Positions 1-11,014 of a stretch of 61,725 bases of DNA are shown piece after piece. The stretch is taken from positions 1 through 61,725 of the forward strand of contig NZ_JNWZ01000042.1 of NCBI RefSeq assembly GCF_000716545.1. Reading direction: 5' to 3'. The DNA comes from Kitasatospora phosalacinea (GTDB lineage Bacteria; Actinomycetota; Actinomycetes; Streptomycetales; Streptomycetaceae). A model generated the notes under the pieces. That model saw nothing but the letters and a program-made list of their open reading frames with translations, did not search any database and was not told where the DNA came from. Within the stretch, counting starts at the first letter, position 1. Every line of letters starts with the position of its first letter. The translations under genes and the position numbers were made by a program.

Positions 1-1674
<1,674 letters not shown>

Positions 1675-1800
1675 GTCGCCGGTCGGCGCTGTTCAGCCGG
1701 GCGCCCGAACCGAAGCTCCTGTCCCTTTTATCCGTTTTCGCCGATCCGACCTGGCACAGTGGGATGGTCCTTCCTCCCGCCGAGAAGATCGAGGTTCCCG

Positions 1801-4098
1801 ATGGCCGCGACCCCCACGGCCTCCCCCTCCCCCGCGCCGGTGCCCGTGGGCACCCCGTCCGTACTGGGTCGGGTGGGGGTGGGGCGGTCGGTGGGGGTGC
1901 TGCTGGCGGCGGCCGCGGTCTTCTACGTGGTGTCGCCGGTGCTGCAGGGCGCGGCGCTGCCGGCGGTGCGGGCCCGCTTCGGGCTGGGCTCGCAGCAGGT
2001 GGTGGCGATGAAGGTGGGCGGCGGCGCGCTGATGGTGCTGTCGCTGTTCGCGGCGGGCCGGGCGGGGGACGCCTGGGGGCGGCGCCGGGCGCTGGCGTGG
2101 TCGCTGGGCGTGCTGGCGGCGGGGCTGCTGGTGGAGACGGCGGCGTTCTCGGACTGGTCGTACCTGCTGGGCCGGACGGTGGTGATCGTCGGGGTGTCGG
2201 CGTCCTTCGCGGGGTGCCTGGCCTCGGTGGCGGCGCTGAACCCGCCGGGCCGGATGCCGCAGGTGCTGGGCGGCTGGCTGGCGGTGATGTCGGCGGCGTT
2301 CTTCGCGGCGGCGAACCTGATCCCGCGCGCCCCGTCGATGCCGGGCCTGCGGGTGAGCGCGGGCCTGGGGGCGCTGGTCGCGGTGGGCCTGCTGGTGCTG
2401 GCGCTGCGGCGGCTGCCGGAGGCGGGCGATCCGCCGGTGCCGCTGGACCGGCTGTTCCTGGGCGCGCTGGCGGCGCTGCTGGCCGTGTCGGTGGCGACGC
2501 TGCAGGTCGGCCCGGTGTGGGGCTGGACCGATCCGCGGACGCTGGCGCTGCTGGCGCTGCTGCCGGTCGCGGCGGCAGTGGCGGGCCGGCGCCGGCGGCG
2601 GCACTGGTTCACGGTGCCGCCGCGGATCACCTCGATGGCGCTGGCGACGGGCGTGGCGGTGGGGTTCACCCAGATCGCGCTGCTGCTGGCGCTGCCGGTG
2701 CTGGCGACGGCCTCCGGCATCGGGGTGACGCCGACGGCGCTGATGGTCTCGGCGTACGGGGCGGGCGGGGTGGCGGGCTGCCTGCTGGTGCGGGAGCGGC
2801 GGATCTCGCCGGTGACGGGCTGCTCGCTGGGCCTGCCGCTGGCGGTGATCGGGCTGGCGCTGTGCCACGTGCTGCCGGCGGGCGCGGCGACGGGCCTGCC
2901 GCTGGGCCTGCTGGCGGCGCTGCTGACGGGGGTGGGCGTGATGATGGCGCAGGTGCCGCAGATGGCGTGGTTCCTGTCGGCGCTGCCGCGCGGCCGGCTG
3001 GGGACGGCGGCGGCGTTCCACCCGGTGTCGGTGCTGCTGGGGACGGCGGCGGCGCAGGCGCTGCCGTACACCTCGGCGGTGAGCGCGGGGGCGACGGGGC
3101 GACAGGCGGAGAACCTGCTGTGGGTGGCGGCGGCAGTGGCGGCGGTGGGCGCGCTGATCGCGGGGCTGCCGGCGGTGGTGCTGGGGGTGGTGGGGGCGGC
3201 GGCCGGCGAGTGGCTGCTGGTGCGGGCGCTGGCGGGTCCGGAGCTGGCGCAGCGGCCGCTGGCGCAGGCGGCGGCGCTGGCGGTGGGGGTGCTGACGGGG
3301 CTGGCGGTGTGGGGGCGGCGGCAGCAGAGCGAGCGGCTGGCGGCGAGCCGGGCCAGTGCGGCGGCGCTGCAGGAGGCGGTGCTGCACCCGATCCCGGAGC
3401 GCCTGGGCGGCCTGCGGCTGGCGTCCCACTACCAGCCGGCCCGGGCGGGAACGGGCATCGGCGGGGACTTCCTGGAGGCGGTGCGGACGCCGCACGGGAC
3501 GCGGGTGCTGATCGGGGACGTCCGGGGCAAGGGCCTGCAGGCGGTGCAGACGGTGACGGACCTGCTGGGGTGCTTCCGCTCGCAGGCGCACGAGACGGCG
3601 GACCTGGGCGAGCTGGCGGCCCGGCTGGACCGCCACACGGCGCGCAGCGCGGCGGCGCGCGGCGACCAGGAGCTGTTCGCGACGGCGCTGCTGCTGCAGC
3701 ACCGGGCGTCGGACGGGTACGTGGAGGTGGTGAACTGCGGGCACCTGGCGCCGCTGGCGCTGGACCGGTCGGGGGTGCGGGAGGTGTCGGCGCCGGCGCT
3801 GCTGCCGCTGGGTTTCGGCGCGCTGGGCGAGGACGTGCCGGCGCCCCGGCGGCTGCCGCTGCCCGCCGGGGAGGTGCTGCTGCTGTACACGGACGGGCTG
3901 ACCGAGGCGCGCAACGCCTCCCGGGAGTTCTATCCGGCGTCCGAGCGGCTGTCCGCGGCGTTCGGCCCGGACGGTGCCGACGACCCGGACGGCGCCGCCG
4001 GCCCGGCGGAGGTGCTGGCGTTCCTGGAGCGGGACGTGCGGGACTGGAGCCACCACCTGGCCGACGACATCGCGCTGATCGCGCTCACCCCGGAGTGA
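1801..4098 (+). CDS. MFS-like membrane protein fused to a SpoIIE-type PP2C phosphatase
   Basis: The 765-residue product is a fusion. Residues 1 to about 520 are a series of Leu/Ala/Val-rich transmembrane segments resembling a 12-14 helix major facilitator, including a short basic loop GRRRA like the MFS loop 2-3 motif. The C-terminal 240 residues are a SpoIIE/RsbU-type Ser/Thr phosphatase with GIGGDFLEAV, LIGDVRGKGLQAVQ, VNCGHLAPL, LLLYTDGLTEARN and DDIALIAL, which keep the metal-binding Asp residues. SpoIIE-family phosphatases normally dephosphorylate anti-sigma-factor antagonists, so the protein may couple a membrane signal to a sigma-factor partner switch. ATG 1801 is preferred over GTG 1759 because CGAGG precedes it. 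Whether the membrane part still transports anything is unknown. Confidence 0.85.
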   Translation: MAATPTASPSPAPVPVGTPSVLGRVGVGRSVGVLLAAAAVFYVVSPVLQGAALPAVRARFGLGSQQVVAMKVGGGALMVLSLFAAGRAGDAWGRRRALAWSLGVLAAGLLVETAAFSDWSYLLGRTVVIVGVSASFAGCLASVAALNPPGRMPQVLGGWLAVMSAAFFAAANLIPRAPSMPGLRVSAGLGALVAVGLLVLALRRLPEAGDPPVPLDRLFLGALAALLAVSVATLQVGPVWGWTDPRTLALLALLPVAAAVAGRRRRRHWFTVPPRITSMALATGVAVGFTQIALLLALPVLATASGIGVTPTALMVSAYGAGGVAGCLLVRERRISPVTGCSLGLPLAVIGLALCHVLPAGAATGLPLGLLAALLTGVGVMMAQVPQMAWFLSALPRGRLGTAAAFHPVSVLLGTAAAQALPYTSAVSAGATGRQAENLLWVAAAVAAVGALIAGLPAVVLGVVGAAAGEWLLVRALAGPELAQRPLAQAAALAVGVLTGLAVWGRRQQSERLAASRASAAALQEAVLHPIPERLGGLRLASHYQPARAGTGIGGDFLEAVRTPHGTRVLIGDVRGKGLQAVQTVTDLLGCFRSQAHETADLGELAARLDRHTARSAAARGDQELFATALLLQHRASDGYVEVVNCGHLAPLALDRSGVREVSAPALLPLGFGALGEDVPAPRRLPLPAGEVLLLYTDGLTEARNASREFYPASERLSAAFGPDGADDPDGAAGPAEVLAFLERDVRDWSHHLADDIALIALTPE

Positions 4099-4271
4099 CG
4101 TCCGCCGCCCGGCCCCGGCCCCGCTCCCGCCCCGGCCACCGGTCATCACCCCATGGAGTTAATCGATCACCGAACGTGGCGCAACCGGGTAAGCGTGCCG
4201 GCCCGGCCGACTCCTCCCGTGCGAACCCGCCGGAGAACCGGCCCGACCGCACCCGAAGGAGACCCGGTCCC

Positions 4272-4709
4272 ATGACCGTCGTTCCGCTCGACCCCGCCTC
4301 GCCCGCCTCGCACGCCGTCGGCATCGACTTCGACCAGACGCTGGTCGCCCACGACGACGGCTGGCAGGACGGCCGGATCTACGGCAAGCCGATCCCGGGG
4401 GCGATCGAGTCGCTGCGCGCGCTGAAGCAGGTCCGCTCGGTGTTCGTCATGACCGCCCGCCCGCGCCGCTTCCACCCCGCCGTGGCGGGCTGGCTGCGCG
4501 AGCACTCCGGCCTGGAGGCGCTCGTCGACGAGGATCCGGAACGCGCCTACTGGCAGGGCGACTGCCTGCTGGTCACCAACAAGAAGCTCGGCGCCGCCGT
4601 GTACATCGACGACCGCGCCGTCCGCTTCACCGGCGACTGGGACGCCGCGCTCGCCCAGGTCCGCCACGCCATCGGCCTCCCGGCGGCACCCGTCCCGCAC
4701 CGCTGCTGA
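4272..4709 (+). CDS. Small HAD-like hydrolase
   Basis: The 145-residue protein begins its fold with GIDFDQTLVAHDDG, matching HAD motif I (DxDxT) with a Gln in place of the more common Gly/Asn. FVMTARPRRF resembles motif II (hhhT), NKKLGA supplies a motif III lysine, and VYIDDRAVRF is the motif IV Asp pair. There is almost no cap domain, as in small phosphatase-like HAD proteins. AAGGAG at 4256-4261 supports this ATG. The substrate is unknown. A strong hairpin follows the gene, so it is probably monocistronic. Confidence 0.75.
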   Translation: MTVVPLDPASPASHAVGIDFDQTLVAHDDGWQDGRIYGKPIPGAIESLRALKQVRSVFVMTARPRRFHPAVAGWLREHSGLEALVDEDPERAYWQGDCLLVTNKKLGAAVYIDDRAVRFTGDWDAALAQVRHAIGLPAAPVPHRC

Positions 4710-4744
4710 CGGCCGCAGGCGGCTGCCGGCGGCCACGCCCGGAA

Positions 4745-4780
4745 GTGCCGGACCCGCCGTCCCCCCGGCGGGTCCGGCAC
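4745..4780 (+). terminator. Hairpin terminator after the HAD gene
   Basis: There is a perfect 14-bp stem, 4745-4758 against 4767-4780, with an 8-base C-rich loop. It starts 35 bases after the HAD stop codon and lacks a U-tract, as is usual in streptomycetes. Confidence 0.75.
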
Positions 4781-4820
4781 ACTGCTGACCAGTCGTCGGC
4801 AGCCGTGCGGGAGGAGCGAC

Positions 4821-5459
4821 GTGAGCACACCGAAGGCCGTCGGGGCGGGCACCGGGGACGGTGATCCGCTGGCGCTGGCGCTGTTCGGGCTGACGGTGGT
4901 CAGCGGGCTGATCGACGCCGTCAGCTACCTCGGGCTCGGGCACGTCTTCGCCGCCAACATGACGGGCAACGTCGTCGTCATCGGCTTCGCCCTGGCCGGC
5001 GCGCCCGGCTTCTCCGTCCTGGGGTCGGTCACCTCGCTGGCGGCGTTCCTGCTCGGCGCGAACCTCGCCGGACGGTCGACCGCCGGGCGGCTGCGGCCGG
5101 CGCTGGCCGCCGAGACGGCGCTGCACCTCGCGGCGGCGGTGGTGGTATTCGCGGCCGGCACCGGCGGAGCCGTCCAGTACCCGGTGATCGCGCTGCTCGC
5201 CCTGGCCATGGGCCTGCGCAACGCGACGGTCCGCGCGCTGGGCGTCCCCGACCTGACCACCACGGTGCTGACCATGACGCTCACCGGCCTCGCCGCCGAA
5301 CCCGGCTCGCCCCGCCGACGGCGCCGCGTCCTGGCGGCGCTCACCATGCTGGCGGGGGTCGTCCCGGGCTCCGTGCTCGTCCTGCACGGGATGGCCGGCT
5401 GGGCGCTGGTGGCCTCGGCCGCGATCACGGCCGCCACCGGGGCGCTCTACCGGGAGTGA
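4821..5459 (+). CDS. YoaK/DUF1275 family membrane protein
   Basis: This 212-residue, roughly six-helix membrane protein carries the DUF1275 hallmarks DAVSYLGLGHVFAANMTG near the N terminus and ALAMGLRNATVRALGVPDLT in the second half. The biochemical role of the family is unknown. The GTG start at 4821 follows GGGAGGAG. A second, clearly related member is encoded near the right end of this window (60822-61493), sharing the DAVSYLGLGHVF and ANMTGNVV segments and the MGLRN motif. Confidence 0.88.
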   Translation: MSTPKAVGAGTGDGDPLALALFGLTVVSGLIDAVSYLGLGHVFAANMTGNVVVIGFALAGAPGFSVLGSVTSLAAFLLGANLAGRSTAGRLRPALAAETALHLAAAVVVFAAGTGGAVQYPVIALLALAMGLRNATVRALGVPDLTTTVLTMTLTGLAAEPGSPRRRRRVLAALTMLAGVVPGSVLVLHGMAGWALVASAAITAATGALYRE

Positions 5460-5719
5460 GCGGGCGGGCGGGGCCGGGTCCCGGCACCGGCCCCGCCTCG
5501 GCGACCATGTCGGCGTCCGCGTCGACGCCGACCGGCGCCGACCGGCACCGGCCGGCACCGGCCGTCCGGGACGGATGCGATTATCGCCCTCGCGGTACCG
5601 GTATCCGGACGGTTTCGGCCGCTATCCACCATTTGATCATGGGTTGCTCCCCGGGCCGGGTAGTCCGGAAGGTGACCCGGGCGCGACCTGCGGCCCGCCG
5701 GGGACGTAGTCTGCGGGAC

Positions 5720-6355
5720 ATGACTGACGTCGCGCACCTCACTCCCCAGGCCGCCTTCGAGATGCTGCTGGCGGGCAACGACAGGTTCGTCGCCGGTACT
5801 CCGCAACACCCGAACCAGGACGCCGCCCGCCGCGCCCAGACCGCCCCCTCCCAGGCCCCGTTCGCAGTGCTGTTCGGCTGCTCCGACTCCCGCCTGGCCG
5901 CCGAGATCATCTTCGACCGGGGCCTCGGCGACCTGTTCGTGGTCCGCACCGCCGGCCACGTGCTCGGCCCCGAGGTGCTCGGCAGCATCGAGTACGGCGT
6001 GAGCGTGCTCGGCGCCCCGCTGGTGGTCGTCCTGGGCCACGACTCCTGCGGCGCCGTCGGCGCCACCCGCGAGGCGGTGGCGGCCGGTTCCAGCGGCGAC
6101 GGTTTCGTCCGTGACGTCATCGAGCGGGTCACCCCCAGCGTGCTGGCCGCCAACGCGGCCGGTTACACCGACAACGCCGACTTCATCGACGAGCACATAC
6201 GGCACACCGCCGCCCTGCTGCTCGACCGCTCGCACACCCTCGCCGCCGCGGTCGCCGCGGGCACCACCGCCGTCGTCGGCCTCTCCTACCGGCTCGTCGA
6301 CGGCACCGCCCGCCTGGTCACCACCCGCGGCCTCGACCTCCCCGCCGCCGCCTGA
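5720..6355 (+). CDS. Beta-class carbonic anhydrase
   Basis: This 211-residue protein interconverts CO2 and bicarbonate in the cytoplasm. The zinc site of beta carbonic anhydrases is intact: Cys54 and the Asp56/Arg58 dyad in GCSDSRLAAEI, then His107 and Cys110 in LGHDSCGAVG. The length is typical. ATG 5720 is used because the conserved N-terminal helix starts there; the same frame is open upstream to 5456 but without family features. The gene is followed by a strong hairpin and converges with the GH115 gene. Confidence 0.93.
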   Translation: MTDVAHLTPQAAFEMLLAGNDRFVAGTPQHPNQDAARRAQTAPSQAPFAVLFGCSDSRLAAEIIFDRGLGDLFVVRTAGHVLGPEVLGSIEYGVSVLGAPLVVVLGHDSCGAVGATREAVAAGSSGDGFVRDVIERVTPSVLAANAAGYTDNADFIDEHIRHTAALLLDRSHTLAAAVAAGTTAVVGLSYRLVDGTARLVTTRGLDLPAAA

Positions 6356-6383
6356 ACCCGTCGTCCGACCCGCTGCCACCGTC

Positions 6384-6423
6384 CCGCGGCCCCGCTCCGG
6401 TACCGACCGGAGCGGGGCCGCGG
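6384..6423. terminator. Bidirectional hairpin between carbonic anhydrase and GH115
   Basis: A perfect 18-bp stem (6384-6401 with 6406-6423) and a 4-base loop lie between two convergent genes, so it can terminate both. Confidence 0.88.
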
Positions 6424-6452
6424 GCGTTCACCGCCGGGCCGGGGCCCGGGGC

Positions 6453-9400
6453 TCAGTCGGCGCGGTGGCTCTCGGGCGGACCCAGCAGGCTGGGGCGCAG
6501 GCCGCCGGTGTCGATCACCAGGCGCTGGAGCACCACGGTCGGGTCGACCATCCAGAAGGTGAGGCGGTGCACGCCGGGTTCGGTGACGGTGTGCACGGTG
6601 GCGCTGCGGCGGACGTTGTCCGAAGTGCCCAGGGCCCACTGGACGTTCATGGTGCCGGAGTCGGCGCCGCTCTGCGCCTCGGTCCGGACGGTCTGCGGCG
6701 GCTGGCCGTCGAAGGAGACGGCGTAGGCCGGTCCGCCGGTGGCGAGAGTGTCGTTGCGCGGGGAGAGGTACGCCCAGACGGTGACGCGTCCGGTGGTGAA
6801 CAGGGTCACCTGGTACTCCAGTCGCGGGCCGGTCCCGCCGGGAGTCCGCGGGGACGCGGTGACGGGGACGGGGGTCAGTCCGGCGGTGGTGCGGCCGATG
6901 CCGGGGATCAGCCGCCAGGAGACGCCGTCCGCCGCGACGGCCCGGGTGTGGTGCTCGGCGTCGATGGCGACGTAGCCGTTGGCCTCGACGTGCCCGGCCG
7001 GCCTGTTCCTCGAAAGTTCCGGACGGTTCACCACCGCCCTGACGACGACGCTCGCGCCGCCCGGCCCGCTGACGGTGACGGGCACCTCGGTGGTGCCGTA
7101 CGGGGCCCGCGCCCAGTCGACGGTGAGGACGACCCGCTGCTGCTTGTCGACCCGTCCGGCGGGCCGGTCGGCGGTGAGCCAGGGCGCGCCGGTGTCGACG
7201 CGGTAGTCGAAGGGGCGCCTGCCGCGGTTGAACACCTCGACGTACTGGGCGGGTTGGCTCTGGTAGGGGCTGAACTCGGGCAGGACGGCGGGGGTCCGCT
7301 CGTGGGGCCACCAGGCGGCGGAGCCGTCGACCGCGACGCCCATCTCGGCGGTGTCGGGCAGCTCGATCCGGGCGACGGCGGGGAACAGCACGTCGGGGAG
7401 GGCGACGTTGTCGCGTTCCGGCTGCTGCCAGGGCGCGTTGGGGCCGTACCGGTCGACGTCGCCGTAGTCGATGTGCGGCTGGGTCTGGAACCCCTGCCAC
7501 TTGCCGCCCGCGACCCGGGTGTTGAAGCGTTCGGCGAGCTCGAAGTCGTCGGCGAGCCTGGCCTCGGCGGTGGCGGCGAGGTCGTTGGTCAGGGCCCTGC
7601 CCTGCGGCGCGTAGTGCAGGTTGGTGAACTGCGCGGCGCGCAGCGCGTACAGGTTGGCGGTGGCGGCGACCTCGTAGCCGACGAGTTCGTACCAGGCGTC
7701 CTGGACGGCGGCGGGCAGGCGGCGCCCGATCCGTTCGGCGTCCTCGGCGAGCGCCTGCCAGCGGGCGGTGACGGTCTCCAGTTCGCGGTAGTCGGTGAGC
7801 GAGAAGGGGGTGGCCCGGTCGTCGTAGACGATGGCGGACGGGTCGGTGGCCGGGTCCTTCGCCGGATCGACGGTGATCCGCCGGTTGAGCAGTTCGGGCT
7901 TGCGGATCGACTGCAACTGCCCGTACGCGGAGAGCACTTCGGCGATCTTCCGGGCCTGGGCCTCGCCGAAGTGCTGCCGGGCGTAGCCGGTCTCCCACTC
8001 GGTCAGCCGCTCCAGCGGCCAGCGTTCGGGCCGCCAGGCGTAGTCGAGGAAGAACTGGGTGGGCAGTTCGTTGCCCTTGAGGTCGCCGACGTTGGCGACC
8101 CAGAGCGTGCGGTTGCCGTGCGCGTAGGACTGGTCGAGCTGCTCCCACATGTTGGGCAGGCACGTGGTGTCGACCCACTTGTAGTTGCGGCCGACGCCGA
8201 CGTAGTCGAAGTGGTAGTAGAGGCCGTAGCCGCCGGCCCGGGCGCCCTCGGCGGGGTCGGGGAGCTTGCGGACGTTGCCCCAGTTGTCGTCGGTGAGCAC
8301 GACGGTGACGTCGTCCGGCACCCGCAGGCCGCGGTCCCAGTACCGCTGGACCTCCTTGTAGAGCGTCCAGACCTGCGGGATCGCGGCCGGGTCGCGGCCG
8401 GTGACCTCGGCGAGGATCTCCCGCTGGGCGGCGATGATCTCCGTCATCAGCTCGATGCCGTCGCCGTCGGGCAGGCTGACGTCGCCGTTGCCGCGCATGC
8501 CCAGGGTGACCACGCCCTCGATCCCCTGCTCGACCATCCGCCGCACGCCGTCGGTCCAGTACGCCTTCACCGCCTCGGCGTTGCGGCGGAACGACCACTC
8601 GCCGGTGCCGCCGTACGGATCGTGGCCGGGGGTGGTGACGTTGCCCGCCGAGTCGCGGACGGCGGGGGTGGCGTGCCGGTTCCACTCCTCGATGCCGCGC
8701 ATCATCGGGGCCTCGTGCGAGGTGCCCATGACGATGCCGTACGCGGTGGCGGTGGCGTGGTTGAGCGGGTCGTCCTCGGCGAAGGCGCGGCCCCAGACGG
8801 CGGGCCACAGGTAGTTGGCGCGCAGCCGCAGCAGCGCCTCGAAGACCTTGGCGTAGAAGTCGGCGTTGAAGCCGCCGGGGAAGCCGGGCGCCTTGCCGGG
8901 GCCGAAGAACGCGGGCGCCCAGGTGCCGAGCGCCGGGTTCTCGTCGTTGATGAAGACGCCGCGGTACTTCACGGCGGGGGTGCCCTGGGTGTGCCGGCCG
9001 GGCCGCGCGTACACCGCGTCGCGGCGCTGCGGGGGGACGTCGTCCCACCAGTACCAGGGCGAGACGCCCATGCCCCGGGAGGCGTCGTACACGCCGTAGA
9101 TCGTGCCGCGCTGGTCGCTGCCGGCGATCACCAGGGCGCGGTCGACGCCGGGCAGCGGGTGCTCCACGACGGCCTGCAGGGAGGTCTCCCAGCGGCCCGC
9201 GATGCCGCTCACGTCGAGCCGTCCGGCGGCCACCAGCTGGTCGACCAGCGGGCTGCGGCCGACGGTGCCGACGATCACCGCCGTGCGGCCGCGCGGGACG
9301 CTGTCGCGCACGACCCCGGGCCGGACGCCGGTGACGCGCTCCAGGTCGGCCGCCAGGTCGCCGGCGACCCGGACCACGCCCGGGTGGTCCGCCCCGCTGA

Positions 9401-9677
9401 CCACGATCGGGGCGGCCCGGCCGTCCTCGACCAGCGGGAGGGAGCCGGCGCTCGGGGTGAAGGCGATCCAGTTGCCCGGATCGGTCGGCCGGGCGCCGCC
9501 GCCTCCGTTGCCGTTGCCGTTCCCGTCTCCCGGCCCGCTGTCGCCGCCCGCGGCGGCCCAGGCGTCGGCGCTCAGGCCGAGGACCTGGCCGAGCGGGGTG
9601 GCGGCGAGGCCCAGCCCCAGGCCCAGCCCGAGGGCGGCCCGGCGTCCGGTGGTGGACTGCGGTGCTGGTCGATCCAT
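6453..9677 (-). CDS. GH115 family alpha-glucuronidase, Tat-exported
   Basis: The 1074-residue protein matches glycoside hydrolase family 115, which removes (4-O-methyl)glucuronic acid from xylan. Characteristic segments are YRGVFINDENPALGTW, LRLRANYLWPAVWG, YGIVMGTSHEAPMMR and VLTDDNWGNVRKLPDP, followed by C-terminal beta domains. The N terminus MDRPAPQSTTGRRAALGLGL contains a twin-arginine motif and a hydrophobic stretch, indicating secretion. ATG 9677 has GGGAG upstream; an in-frame ATG at 9743 would put 22 extra residues before the Tat signal and overlap the operator. The gene stands alone, facing away from the next gene, with a xylan-type operator directly before its start. Confidence 0.92.
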   Translation of the reverse strand: MDRPAPQSTTGRRAALGLGLGLGLAATPLGQVLGLSADAWAAAGGDSGPGDGNGNGNGGGGARPTDPGNWIAFTPSAGSLPLVEDGRAAPIVVSGADHPGVVRVAGDLAADLERVTGVRPGVVRDSVPRGRTAVIVGTVGRSPLVDQLVAAGRLDVSGIAGRWETSLQAVVEHPLPGVDRALVIAGSDQRGTIYGVYDASRGMGVSPWYWWDDVPPQRRDAVYARPGRHTQGTPAVKYRGVFINDENPALGTWAPAFFGPGKAPGFPGGFNADFYAKVFEALLRLRANYLWPAVWGRAFAEDDPLNHATATAYGIVMGTSHEAPMMRGIEEWNRHATPAVRDSAGNVTTPGHDPYGGTGEWSFRRNAEAVKAYWTDGVRRMVEQGIEGVVTLGMRGNGDVSLPDGDGIELMTEIIAAQREILAEVTGRDPAAIPQVWTLYKEVQRYWDRGLRVPDDVTVVLTDDNWGNVRKLPDPAEGARAGGYGLYYHFDYVGVGRNYKWVDTTCLPNMWEQLDQSYAHGNRTLWVANVGDLKGNELPTQFFLDYAWRPERWPLERLTEWETGYARQHFGEAQARKIAEVLSAYGQLQSIRKPELLNRRITVDPAKDPATDPSAIVYDDRATPFSLTDYRELETVTARWQALAEDAERIGRRLPAAVQDAWYELVGYEVAATANLYALRAAQFTNLHYAPQGRALTNDLAATAEARLADDFELAERFNTRVAGGKWQGFQTQPHIDYGDVDRYGPNAPWQQPERDNVALPDVLFPAVARIELPDTAEMGVAVDGSAAWWPHERTPAVLPEFSPYQSQPAQYVEVFNRGRRPFDYRVDTGAPWLTADRPAGRVDKQQRVVLTVDWARAPYGTTEVPVTVSGPGGASVVVRAVVNRPELSRNRPAGHVEANGYVAIDAEHHTRAVAADGVSWRLIPGIGRTTAGLTPVPVTASPRTPGGTGPRLEYQVTLFTTGRVTVWAYLSPRNDTLATGGPAYAVSFDGQPPQTVRTEAQSGADSGTMNVQWALGTSDNVRRSATVHTVTEPGVHRLTFWMVDPTVVLQRLVIDTGGLRPSLLGPPESHRAD

Positions 9678-9700
9678 GGCAGCTCTCCCGGCGGCAAAGG

Positions 9701-9719
9701 GTTTCGAAAATTTCGAAAC
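9701..9719. promoter_or_regulatory. Palindromic xylan-type operator upstream of GH115
   Basis: GTTTCGAAAATTTCGAAAC is a perfect inverted repeat of GTTTCGAAA around a single A. Its core CGAAAATTTCG fits the CGAAAnTTTCG element known upstream of Streptomyces xylanase genes and bound by LacI-family repressors. It lies 24 bases before the GH115 start, where a bound repressor would block transcription. A second TTTCGAAA palindrome occurs at 9934-9941 in the same intergenic region, which also serves as promoter space for the divergent gene at 10029. Confidence 0.8.
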
Positions 9720-10028
9720 AAGATCTTTATATTTCGGAGCCACCTTTGGGTACGACTCGGCCGGGGGTCAACCCCCCTGCACCGGGAATCTGCGGAAGGG
9801 GACCACGCCCGAAGGCCCGCACGTCACCACCCCAAGGACATCTTCCGGGCCCGCCAACAAGATTGACGCATCATCAGGCAAGGCCGAACGCGGTACGGAC
9901 GCTCGGCCGACGTCCAGACACCCTCGCCCCCGATTTCGAAACGTGAATAACGGCTTCGCAACTCCCCCATCGTTCCTCCACGCCCCCTGCAAGTGTGTCC
10001 GGGCCACCACACCCGCAAGGAGCAGCAC

Positions 10029-10820
10029 ATGAGTCGGCAGCACTTCACCACCCCCCAACCGCCCGAGTGGGGCGGCCCGAAGCCGTCGAAGCGGTCGTTC
10101 GTCGACCGGGTGAAGCAGCATCCGAAGCTGTCCGCAGCAGCTGCCGGCGTCGCGGTGCTGATCGTCGCCGCCGTCCTCACCGGTGGAACCGACCAGCGTC
10201 CCGGTGCCGGCCCGGCCGGGGCCCCCGGGCCGGCACCGACCGCATCCGCGGCAGAACCGCCCGCGGCGTCGTCCCCGGCAACGCCGCCCGCGGCCCTGCC
10301 TCCGGCAGAAGCAGCGCCGACGCCCGCACCGGTGAAGGCGGGCACCGCAGACCTGCCGGACTTCGTCGGCATGGGCCTGCAGTCCGCGCAGGACAGGGCG
10401 CAGGCCGCCGGCTTCTACCTACTGACCAGCCACGACGCACTCGGCCGGTCCCGCACGCAGATCGACGACCGGAACTGGAAGGTCTGCGCCCAGAACCCGG
10501 CCGCCGGCCCGCAGGAGACCGGCACGAAGATCGACATGGGTGCGGTCAAGCTCGACGAGGCCTGCCCCGCCGCCGATCAGGGCTCCGCGACCCCGAAGGC
10601 CGGTCCGACGATGCCCGACTTCAAGGGCAGGGCCGCCGCCTCGGTCCGGGACGCCCTGAGCCGGTCGACGAGCCTCTCCACGAAGGACCTGCTGCGGGGC
10701 CGTGCGGTGATCGTCGAGTCGAACTGGCAGGTGTGCACCCAGGATCCGGCACCGGGCACCGCGTTGGACGGCCGGCCGGTGGCACTGGGCGTCGTCAAGT
10801 TCGAGGAGAAGTGCCCGTAG
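10029..10820 (+). CDS. Membrane-anchored protein with two PASTA-like repeats
   Basis: The 263-residue protein has a short cytoplasmic N terminus, one transmembrane helix (about residues 37-57), a Pro/Ala-rich linker and two similar extracytoplasmic units. These begin LPDFVGMGLQSAQDRAQAAG and MPDFKGRAAASVRDALSRS and both contain a W-x-V-C-x-Q-(N/D)-P-A motif. The layout resembles PASTA domains, which bind peptidoglycan fragments or beta-lactams, but the extra cysteine pairs are not typical. AAGGAG at 10017-10022 precedes the ATG. No kinase domain is attached. The function is unknown; a cell-wall-associated sensor or binding protein is a reasonable guess. Confidence 0.75.
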   Translation: MSRQHFTTPQPPEWGGPKPSKRSFVDRVKQHPKLSAAAAGVAVLIVAAVLTGGTDQRPGAGPAGAPGPAPTASAAEPPAASSPATPPAALPPAEAAPTPAPVKAGTADLPDFVGMGLQSAQDRAQAAGFYLLTSHDALGRSRTQIDDRNWKVCAQNPAAGPQETGTKIDMGAVKLDEACPAADQGSATPKAGPTMPDFKGRAAASVRDALSRSTSLSTKDLLRGRAVIVESNWQVCTQDPAPGTALDGRPVALGVVKFEEKCP

Positions 10821-11014
10821 CCGCAGACGACTTCGCCCCGCTGCCGCGTGCGCGACAGGACGGCTCGCGGCGGGCGAGACAGCGGCGCCCCCTGGACAGC
10901 GAAGGTCTCGGACGGCAGCCGACGGATCGGTAACGATTCCCGACATGACCGACTTACCGTCAAGTACCTCTGTAGACCTGCCACCTGCACACGATCACTC
11001 CACAGAGGACACCC

